A DNA stretch of 64,000 bases, from positions 124,001-188,000 of the forward strand of contig JBAKBP010000198.1 in NCBI GenBank assembly GCA_037953745.1, given 5' to 3'. Of this stretch, positions 55,456 to 64,000 are shown in pieces; positions within the stretch are counted from its first letter, which is position 1; every line of letters begins with the position of its first letter. The notes under the pieces were generated by a model, which saw nothing but the letters and a program-made list of their open reading frames with translations, did not search any database and was not told where the DNA came from. Source of the stretch: Lithodes maja (Eukaryota > Arthropoda > Malacostraca > Decapoda > Lithodidae). The translations under genes and the position numbers were made by a program.

Positions 55456-57369
55456 ATGTCGTGCCCTAGTATTGACGAGGAGCGAGAGATGCCATTTGAG
55501 GAGGTGCCGTTAGTAACTAGTGAGGAGGATGCTAGACTTTTTGTGAGTAAGCAGTACCACGTGACGGAGGAGAGGCTGACTGGGGTGAATGTTTATGGCT
55601 TACACCTGATAGCCAAGGTTTTGGGTCTATCCAATGTAGGAGGTATGTCCAAGGGGGAGCTGATTTCCTGGGTGTTGCGTGGGCGACATGGGGTTTCGGA
55701 GGAGAGGGCGTTTGGGGGGGTTCCTCCCCAGATCCCCTCTCACTCGACTCCCACAGTGCCGTCCACTCAGTTGCCGGAGGTTAGCACTCTCCCACAGAGG
55801 GATGAGCATTGGAAGATTGGAGTGCCCTCGGGCGGTGCGTATGGTGGTTCCCCAGTTCTTGCCCCCCCTCCTTCAGTAGTGGCAGCTCCCTCTTCCGGCC
55901 TGTCTCCTGAGATGATATTTAAACTCGAGCTTGCTAAAATGGAGAATGAGGCTAGGAAGCAGGAGATGGAGAATGAGTCTAGGAAGCAGGAGAATGAGAC
56001 TAGGAGGCATGAGATTGAGGTTAGGAGGCAAGAGGATGAGACCAGGAGGCATGAGGCTGAGCTTAGGTACGACTCAGAGAAATATTGTGCTCAAATAGAT
56101 TTAGATAAGACTCGTGCAGAGTCGACAGGGATTCGGATGGGCCATGAGGGCCAAGTAAGAGAACAGTCCTTGTCCCACTTAGTCAAGTTGGTGCCGGCAT
56201 TTAGTGAAACTGAAGTCACAGAATTTTTTAATCGTTTTGAGAAGAAGTGTAGGGAGCATAATTGGCCTGAAGAGAAGTGGGCAGCTCTGGTCTCCTCAAG
56301 ACTTACGGGTAAGGGTCTGAAGGCTTATGATGCACTACCTTTAGAGTCTTGCATTGACTACCCAGTATTGAAGAGAGCTGTCCTACGGGCATACGAGTTG
56401 CAACCAGAAACATATCGATTGAAGTTTCGGGGTGTTACGAAGACTAGGGAGGCGACCTTTCTTGAACATGCCCGGGACTTAAAAGATGCACTTACAAACT
56501 GGACACGTTCTGAGAAAGCTGAGACGGCCGAACAGTTGACTGAGCTGTTTCTGCTCGAGCAGTTTTATAAGTGTACTGGTGCAGATATGACTTTAACTAT
56601 TAAAGAAAAGAACCCTAAAACTCTACAGGAGGCAGCTGAGATGGCTGACCTCCGGCTATCACTAATTCGTGGGTGCGGGTCTGCCCAGCGTAGTGAGGCA
56701 GGTAACAAGGGGCGTGACGCCCCGCCCCCCCGAGTTGGTGATATACATTATGCAAACAAGTACAAGAGCTATGATACCAAGACTGACCACAAGACTAGCA
56801 CCGTCCCATTTAAGAAGGGGCCGGGCCCTTCCCAGTACCAAGGGAAGCCCAGAGGGGAGTTGGAGTGTTATCATTGTCATGAAAAGGGGCACTTTGCAAG
56901 AGTCTGTCCTAGCAAACCACCTACAGCAGCTGTGTCTTTGGCCTGCAACATTGGTGTGTCTCCGAAGTCTTCTGAGTTTGCCCGGGGCAGTTCGTCAGAG
57001 GCTGAGGCACAGCCAATGCAGAAGCACCTGGGAGGCTCGAACCCTGCTCAGGATGTTTTTTGCGACCATAGAGGACGGGGTTGCGTGATGTGGGCGGGGC
57101 GCAAGCATGGAGTAGAGGTCTTGCGTGATACAGGTGCTTCCCAGACTCTGATGAATAACTTGACTGGCTACCCTATAAATGCGGCTCGGGTGGTAGTGGT
57201 GCAGGGTATTAATGCAACTCGGTCATACCCGCTGGTGCGGTTGGAGTTGGAGGTGGATGGTGTGACACGTGAATTGGATGTCGGGATTGTGGAGAAACTG
57301 CCAGTGGAGGGCGTCGACCTTCTTCTCGGCAACGACTTTGCAATGCCCGCTTCTGAGGTCTACCCTTAG
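55456..57369 (+). CDS. Element E Gag-protease (frame lost just after the protease)
   Basis: ATG 55456, 637 codons. SAP-like N-terminus, coiled-coil repeat set (about 55935-56070), SCAN-like capsid, zinc knuckle CYHCHEKGHFARVC (near 56868) and protease DTGASQ (near 57128). A single T missing near 57359, relative to B and C, shifts the frame about 75 codons after the protease Asp and gives a stop at 57367-57369. Gag and most of the protease are intact. Confidence 0.88.
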   Translation: MSCPSIDEEREMPFEEVPLVTSEEDARLFVSKQYHVTEERLTGVNVYGLHLIAKVLGLSNVGGMSKGELISWVLRGRHGVSEERAFGGVPPQIPSHSTPTVPSTQLPEVSTLPQRDEHWKIGVPSGGAYGGSPVLAPPPSVVAAPSSGLSPEMIFKLELAKMENEARKQEMENESRKQENETRRHEIEVRRQEDETRRHEAELRYDSEKYCAQIDLDKTRAESTGIRMGHEGQVREQSLSHLVKLVPAFSETEVTEFFNRFEKKCREHNWPEEKWAALVSSRLTGKGLKAYDALPLESCIDYPVLKRAVLRAYELQPETYRLKFRGVTKTREATFLEHARDLKDALTNWTRSEKAETAEQLTELFLLEQFYKCTGADMTLTIKEKNPKTLQEAAEMADLRLSLIRGCGSAQRSEAGNKGRDAPPPRVGDIHYANKYKSYDTKTDHKTSTVPFKKGPGPSQYQGKPRGELECYHCHEKGHFARVCPSKPPTAAVSLACNIGVSPKSSEFARGSSSEAEAQPMQKHLGGSNPAQDVFCDHRGRGCVMWAGRKHGVEVLRDTGASQTLMNNLTGYPINAARVVVVQGINATRSYPLVRLELEVDGVTRELDVGIVEKLPVEGVDLLLGNDFAMPASEVYP

Positions 57370-57392
57370 TCGTTGCCGAGAGGACGGCCGAC

Positions 57393-59258
57393 GTGAGTAG
57401 GGAAGAGCAAGAGTGTGTCGAGCGGTGCCAGGCACAACCCATGGCGTGTGCTGTCACCCGAGCTCGGGCAGCTAAAGTGTCACAGCCTAGTCCTCCGTCT
57501 TCCGACCAGCAGAGGAACGATCAACAGGAGGAGGCTAAAGCTGGAGTTGGTTTTAAGAGTTTTGACTCGGCGGCTCTCCTGGCTGATTCAGTATTGGCAC
57601 CTATGTTAGAGTCGGGAGAGGCCCCAGGACCTGTCACAGCTAGTGAGGAGGTAGGGCAGGAAGAGACTCCGAGGCAGCAACGTTGCACACGGAGAGAAAA
57701 AAGGGTTGCTCAGTTTGATATTGGGGAAGGACTTGGGTTGCTTCGGAAGCATCTAGACAGGTTGGTTCCCTCAGATATTTGTAAACTGCAGTTGGAGGAT
57801 CCGGAAGTTCAGAAGTGTGGTAATGGTGCTGTCGAGATTAAACACGAGGACGGGGAAGCATGTCATGTGAACCTGTTGGAGGAGTTTGTGAGGCAACCAC
57901 CTGAGCAGCCTACTGTCCCTGCGTTGGTCTGCCGCGGCCAAGGTGGAGAAGGAGAGGGGGGCAGTAGGGCACAGGTGGAGGAGAGTAGGGATTGTTATGT
58001 CTCGGCGGAGCCGTGGGCGGGGGACACGAGTCTGGTGGCTGTGGAAGCGCTAGAGCGCCTGCCTGAGCAGCAGTGTGCAGCACTCCAGCACCAGCCCGGT
58101 TCATACCCCACTGGTCGTGCCGAGCCCCTGAGTCTCACAACTCGGGCGGTGCAAGATGTTCCACGGGCAGGTCACGTGACTGTTGAAAGACCGTTAGCCT
58201 CGTTGTTTCGGTGGTTTAAGGTGGGCGACGAGGCTTTGGCATGGTTGCCAGGTCAGGGTCGACCCATGGCTGCCAAGGGTGGTGGTCAAAAGGAGGACAT
58301 TGAGCAGATTGGTAAGGTCGGCTGTGGTATCGCAGTGCCCGGTCGTCGCATAGCCTCCCAATGCTGCTCTAGTCTAATGCAACAGCCCTACCATAGACCG
58401 ACTGTATCTGGCCATGTCGCTGAAAGCGGTGATGCTGCGCAGGCAGATGTCGTCACAAGGAATGCGGGGGTGCGCATGTACGGTATCGGCAGGGAAGCCT
58501 TAGCAATAATGAACTGTGGGAGTGACTGCACGGGTGGTACTGATTGTCCCTCTCATGACCTGGCTGTTCTAGGGACGAAGGTGGAGAAGGAGGGAGACTA
58601 CAGGTTAGAAGCTGCGGTCTCGGCTGGGTTGTGGGAGGGCACTAGGCATGTTGTTCGTGGAGACAGTGCAAGGCAGTTGTTTATTAGGCTATGGCAGTAC
58701 TTTCGCATGTTTGTTGCTTCTCCAGGCCTGATGTACGGGGTAGAATCCGACATGCAGGCTGGAGATAGTGCAAGGCTCAGTTTAATTCCCTACCGTATAA
58801 ATCCTGCTCGACAGCCTATGGTGCAAGCAGAGCTGGATTACGTGTGGACGAAGGATCTGAGGGATAAGGAATGTCGTGAGTGGTCGTTGCTTGTAACTTT
58901 GTCCGAGCGTGCTAAAGAGGTATGTGGTTTTGTTGTGGACGGGAGTACCTACCAGTGCAATGTTGTGCCTGACGGACTTAAGAATGCACCAGCAACGTGT
59001 CAGAGCCTGATGAATGAAAGTGAAAAGGACAATGATGCGCTGGGGCATTTCGAGATCTATGTTCCAGCCTATGGTCCGGTCGGTGTAGTTTACCCAGATC
59101 ATTACCCTCTCGAGATCTTGGACCAGTTTCACAATCGGAATATGAGGCTGACCAGGTGGTCACTAAGGTTATTGGTATATAACCTGGACATAAGCCATAT
59201 TGCCGGTTGTGACAACGAGGTTGCATGTGGTCGTTCAGGGGTATATGATCCTGGGTAG
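57393..59258 (+). pseudogene. Element E pol remnant (621 codons open, shifted)
   Basis: The second half of the B-type frame, open to its natural stop near 59258. It covers the same skeleton: linker, GPY/F-like VGDEALAWLPG (near 58218), diverged RT start (near 58790), RT fragment with GLKNAPAT (near 58975), and RNase H end (HNRNMRLTRWSL). No YLDD and no integrase finger or D-D-E core. Apart from the one-base loss at about 57359 the whole frame of E would match B. Confidence 0.88.
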
Positions 59259-59744
59259 ATTGACACACGGGTAGCCTCCTGCTTTGGTTTGAGTAGTATT
59301 TTGCGCTTGGTGCTTGTTGGCTCGCGGTTGTAGCCCAGCGTATTGGGTCGTAAAGCAGGATTGTTGAGCGTTTGGTATAGAAGAAAATAGGCTGCCCTTA
59401 TAGTGCAGCCGGGAAAAAACATATTAAAATATAAAAATCATATAAAAACTCTTTCTTTTTGATATAGATAATTGTATAAGTTTGTCATAGCCTGTAGTGT
59501 TTGAGTAGTCCACGAACTATCAAACGGCTGAGCTGCTGTAAGCTCGCTCTGGGAGCATGATATTATGTCTTTTACTATTGTTGGGAGGAGTTATGAAATG
59601 TGAATTTTTTTTTTATAAGATGTGTTTTAGTGATAAACTCAGCGTTGTTTTAGTGCCATGCGGTCGCTGGGTGTTGAGGGGTTTGATGGGGTTCTGTATA
59701 TCAGATTTTAGCTCAGGGTTGAGCAAGTAAAATCTTGGGGGAGG
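59259..59744 (+). promoter_or_regulatory. Element E 3' noncoding region and PPT
   Basis: 486 bp noncoding ending AAATCTTGGGGGAGG (59730-59744) before the 3' LTR. Confidence 0.8.
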
Positions 59745-61583
59745 TGTGACGCATGTCGAGTATGAGCATGCTGTACAGAACGCCCAGTCAGGCCCCACTC
59801 TCGCTAGGATCGTCAGGGCAGGAACTTTGGCTGTAGTCTGTGTAGAGTTTCCTAACTCAGTTTATGTGAACCGTTGTACTATAAGTATTATCATTATGTA
59901 TTTTGTTTTCTTCTAAGTCAACGAGTTCTATTTTATATCATTAGATATAAGTATTGTGTGTGGGACTTGTATGTAATGATGAGAGGAGAGATATTACGTG
60001 GCGGGGGGTCAGTGAGTGCGCCACGCGGGCCGGTAGGCCTAATTCCCTCCTCCCTTCCTCCCTTTCAGCGCGTGGGAAGTTCTTTGTCGATCCCAGATTG
60101 AGAGAGAATATGACGTCATGATTGCCAGTGGGCGGTCCTTAGTGTTGGCGATATGCTCGCTACAGGGCCGAGTATAAAAAGAGAGGTCCTCGCCACAATT
60201 CTTCAGAACTCATCAGGCAAAGCGACCTCTCATATCCCTTGCAACTATCCATATTCTTCCGACTGATGTGAACTTTCTCTACTCTCTGAACAGCCTATCT
60301 TCTACTCTTCTCGTCCCTGTTTAACCTCCATGACCCCTTTGGTGCAGATTTAGTCAGCCAAAGTATTATCGCTTGAGTTCTCACGAGATAAGTGCCTGTT
60401 AGATAGCCTATTTTGGAAGGGTCAACTAGAATAGGATTGATTGATGTTTGTTGCACTCGTATATGTATTTCCCTGTGTACTATTATTCATGTTCCTGTTT
60501 TCTGCTGGTTTAGGTAATGCTAGACTGGGATAGGGTTCCTCGAGTTGTGATTTCCTATGAGTGCTAGGTTGGTTGAACCAGCACAATTGCAACGGAGACG
60601 TGGAACGCCTAGGTGGTCTTTCTGACTGTGTACCGTGGGAGTTTAGCACTGTGTTGCGAGTGAGGGCTTTTGCCTGTGCCACCCAACACTGTGCTATCTC
60701 ATTTGCTTGACTTTGAGAGGATCGCCAGGAGAGAACCAGATACTAGTGATCTGGATCTCTCAAGAGAGCATCCCGTCAATTACCGTAATTTGGCCGCACA
60801 GTCTTAAGGACCTCGCTAGGCTACGAGCCGCTTGCTCAGCCATTGTCTCCTAACCTTAGATATCCCAGCTAGACTTTGCTCGACCAGCAGATACAGTATA
60901 GTATTGAAGCTTCTCCTTATGTATATTATTGTTTAAGCACTATTGATTTCATGTGTGGCACGCTTAGCTGCTTCAGAGATTAGTGGCCCACGAGCACAAT
61001 CTTAGTAGGCTATTGCCAGTGCATTGTCGGAGTACTTCTTCTTAATGTTTGCCATATCCTATTGCTTATTCTTATAATTCTTCTTATGTCAATTTAAAGC
61101 CTTTAATTACCAGTGAGTTAGTCATTAAATTGCTGTTCAAAATCCGATACTTACTTCTTATGAGTATTCGAGAAGCATCTAACTTATCAGAAGATTCCTT
61201 GCTTGATGCTCGAGGACTATTGTTTAACGTAACGTAATAGTGCCGATCCGAAGTAGAGGGTGGAGGACTTCTTAAGTTCTTAGTTCAAGGGTGGATTACT
61301 TCGGCTTCGGCCAACACTATTCTTTAGTGTTGTAGTACTTTCTTCTTTGTTTGATTGTTGACCAGACTAGATAACTCCCGTCTTGCTATTAGTCTGTTGT
61401 GTGAAACGCTAGTACCGAGTTCTTGTATACCCCGTTATAGCAGATAGAACTCTGGAGGGTAGTGGCGTTTTTTGTTCGGCTGGCAGTACTCTGGGGTTGG
61501 GATCGTGTGTTTCCGTTGTGGCAGCGAGCCATACTCGAGTCCTGTGTAAGAGCCCTAGTGTACCCGAGTGCCCGGTCGTAACA
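59745..61583 (+). repeat. Element E 3' LTR (1839 bp)
   Basis: Same length as the 5' LTR and identical in the stretches compared. Followed by GATC and satellite. Confidence 0.95.
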
Positions 61584-64000
61584 GATCCTTCTGTAGGGCA
61601 GATTTACACTTGAGGGATGTTATTCAGTTTAGGAAGGACCTCTAGCAATAATATGAGGTCAAGCTACCTCAACCCACCCTTTTAACTACCACAGATCCTT
61701 CTGTAGGGCAGATTTACACTTGAGGGATGTTATTCAGTTTAGGAAGGACCTCTAGCAATAATATGAGGTCAAGCTACCTCAACCCACCCTTTTAACTACC
61801 ACAGATCCTTCTGTTGGGCAGATTTACACTTGAGGGATGTTATTCAGTTTAGGAAGAACCTCTAGCAATAATATGAGGTCAAGCTATCTCAACCCACCCT
61901 TTTAACTACCACAGATCCTTCTGTAGGGCAGATTTACACTTGAGGGATGTTATTCAGTTTAGGAAGGACCTCCAGCAATAATATGAGGTCAAGCTACCTC
62001 AACCCCCCTTTTAACTACCACAGATCCTTCTGTAGGGCAGATTTACACTTGAGGGATGTTATTCAGTTTAGGAAGGAGCTCTAGCAATAATATGAGGTCA
62101 AGCTACCTCAACCCACCCTTTTAACTACCACAGATCCTTCTGTAGGGCAGATTTACACTTGAGGGATGTTATTCAGTTTAGGAAGGACCTCTAGCAATAA
62201 TATGAGGTCAAGCTATCTCAACCCACCCTTTTAACTACCACAGATCCTTCTGTAGGGCAGATTTACACTTGAGGGATGTTATTCAGTTTAGGAAGGACCT
62301 CTAGCAATAATATGAGGTCAAGCTATCTCAACCCACCCTTTTAACTACCACAGATCCTTCTGTAGGGCAGATTTACACTTGAGGGATGTTATTCAGTTTA
62401 GGAAGGACCTCTAGCAATAATATGAGGTCAAGCTACCTCAACCCACCCTTTTAACTACCACAGATCCTTCTGTAGGGCAGATTTACACTTGAGGGATGTT
62501 ATTCAGTTTAGGAAGGACCTCTAGCAATAATATGAGGTCAAGCTACCTCAACCCACCCTTTTAACTATAACAGATCCTTCTGTAGGGCAGATTTACACTT
62601 GAGGGATGTTATTCAGTTTAGGAAGGACCTCTAGCAATAATATGAGGTCAAGCTATCTCAACCCACCCTTTTAACTACCACAGATCCTTCTGTAGGGCAG
62701 ATTTACACTTGAGGGATGTTATTCAGTTTAGGAAGGACCTCTAGCAATAATATAAGGTCAAGCTATCTCAACCCTCCCTTTTAACTACCACAGATCCTTC
62801 TGTAGGGCAGATTTACACTTGAGGGATGTTATTCAGTTTAGGAAGGACCTCTAGCAATAATATGAGGTCAAGCTATCTCAACCCACCCTTTTAACTACCA
62901 CAGATCCTTCTGTAGGGCAGATTTACACTCCAGGGATGTTATTCAGTTTAGGAAGGACCTCTAGCAATAATATGAGGTCAAGCTATCTCAACCCACCCTT
63001 TTAACTACCACAGATCCTTCTGTAGGGCAGATTTACACTTGAGGGATGATATTCAGTTTAGGAAGGACCTCTAGCAATAATATGAGGTCAAGCTATCTCA
63101 ACCCACCCTTTTAACTACCACAGATCCTTCTGTAGGGCAGATTTACACTTGAGGGATGTTATTCAGTTTAGGAAGGACCTCTAGCAATAATATGAGGTCA
63201 AGCTACCTCAACCCACCCTTTTAACTACCACAGATCCTTCTGTAGGGCAGATTTACACTTGAGGGATGTTATTCAGTTTAGGAAGGACCTCTAGCAATAA
63301 TATGAGGTCAAGCTACCTCAACCCACCCTTTTAACTACCACAGATCCTTCTGTAGGGCAGATTTACACTTGAGGGATGTTATTCAGTTTAGGAAGGACCT
63401 CTAGCAATAATATGAGGTCAAGCTATCTCAACCCACCCTTTTAACTACCACAGATCCTTCTGTAGGGCAGATTTACACTTGAGGGATGTTATTCAGTTTA
63501 GGAAGGACCTCTAGCAATAATATGAGGTCAAGCTACCTCAACCCACCCTTTTAACTACCACAGATCCTTCTGTAGGGCAGATTTACACTTGAGGGATGTT
63601 ATTCAGTTTAGGAAGGACCTCTAGCAATAATATGAGGTCAAGCTACCTCAACCCTCCCTTTTAACTACCACAGATCCTTCTGTAGGGCAGATTTACACTT
63701 GAGGGATGTTATTCAGTTTAGGAAGGACCTCTAGCAATAATATGAGGTCAAGCTACCTCAACCAACCCTTTTAACTACCACAGATCCTTCTGTAGGGCAG
63801 ATTTACACTTGAGGGATGTTATTCAGTTTAGGAAGGACCTCTAGCAATAATATGAGGTCAAGCTACCTCAACCCACCCTTTTAACTACCACAGATCCTTC
63901 TGTAGGGCAGATTTACACTTGAGGGATGTTATTCAGTTTAGGAAGGACCTCTAGCAATAATATGAGGTCAAGCTACCTCAACCCACCCTTTTAACTACCA
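61584..64000. repeat. 110-bp satellite, block 5 (about 22 copies, runs off the window)
   Basis: 110-bp monomers again. From about 62551 the block repeats the ordered private variants of block 2 (ACTATAACAG, TATAAGG with ACCCTCCC, CACTCCAGGG, GATGATATTC, later ACCCTCCC and ACCAACCC), with one extra monomer. Confidence 0.97.

Larger units (their letters stand above)
53404..61583 (+). mobile_element. Non-autonomous Ty3/gypsy element E in the satellite
   Basis: 8.2 kb with 1839-bp LTRs (53404-55242 and 59745-61583). They look identical wherever I compared them, so this is the youngest insertion. Target duplication GATC (53400-53403 and 61584-61587). Internal structure is as in B: Gag, protease, then pol remnants without integrase or RT core. 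Confidence 0.95.

Overview
This window is animal repeat-rich chromatin. I find no host single-copy gene, no tRNA or rRNA gene and no prokaryotic feature. Every coding region belongs to a transposable element. The mix of a Jockey-type LINE, tRNA-like SINEs, Ty3/gypsy elements with 1.8 kb LTRs and a 110-bp satellite suggests an arthropod. A decapod crustacean is my best guess, from general resemblance only.

Layout. (1) 1-2945 is a Jockey-type LINE on the minus strand, cut by the window edge, with a SINE inserted in it. (2) 2999-3793 holds a folded cluster of tRNA-like SINE pieces and an (AT)20 run. (3) 3794-21243 is Ty3/gypsy element A (minus strand). Its right LTR is split by element B (12247-20458, plus strand) with a 4-bp target duplication. 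(4) From 21244 to the end the background is a 110-bp tandem satellite in five blocks (21244-26159, 30653-34181, 43793-46462, 50423-53403, 61584-64000). Sitting in or between these blocks are element C (26360-30652, damaged, beside a 200-N gap), element D (34182-43792), an apparently full-length LINE (46463-50422) and element E (53404-61583).

The Ty3/gypsy elements are the main story. A and D encode Gag, zinc knuckle, protease, INTEGRASE, then reverse transcriptase and RNase H. Integrase ahead of RT is the order of Ty1/copia and of the rare Gmr1-like branch of Ty3/gypsy. The Gag carries a SCAN-like capsid segment, as expected for Gmr1-like elements. B, C and E form a second, non-autonomous group. 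Their LTR, gag and protease sequences are very close to D, but the integrase zinc finger and core and the RT catalytic core are gone. A long reading frame nevertheless runs on through diverged pol remnants (1274 codons uninterrupted in B). D, or relatives elsewhere, could supply the missing enzymes in trans.

The LINE at 46463-50422 has one uninterrupted 1311-codon frame. It has a candidate HDV-like ribozyme fold at its extreme 5' end, a 2A-like peptide, a PHD-type zinc finger, an APE endonuclease, an RT and a C-terminal Cys/His motif. It ends in (AAC)7 and is flanked by a long target duplication of satellite sequence. Near-identical LTR pairs in B, D and E indicate recent activity. Several frame breaks are single-base indels, some in homopolymers, so a few may be assembly errors.
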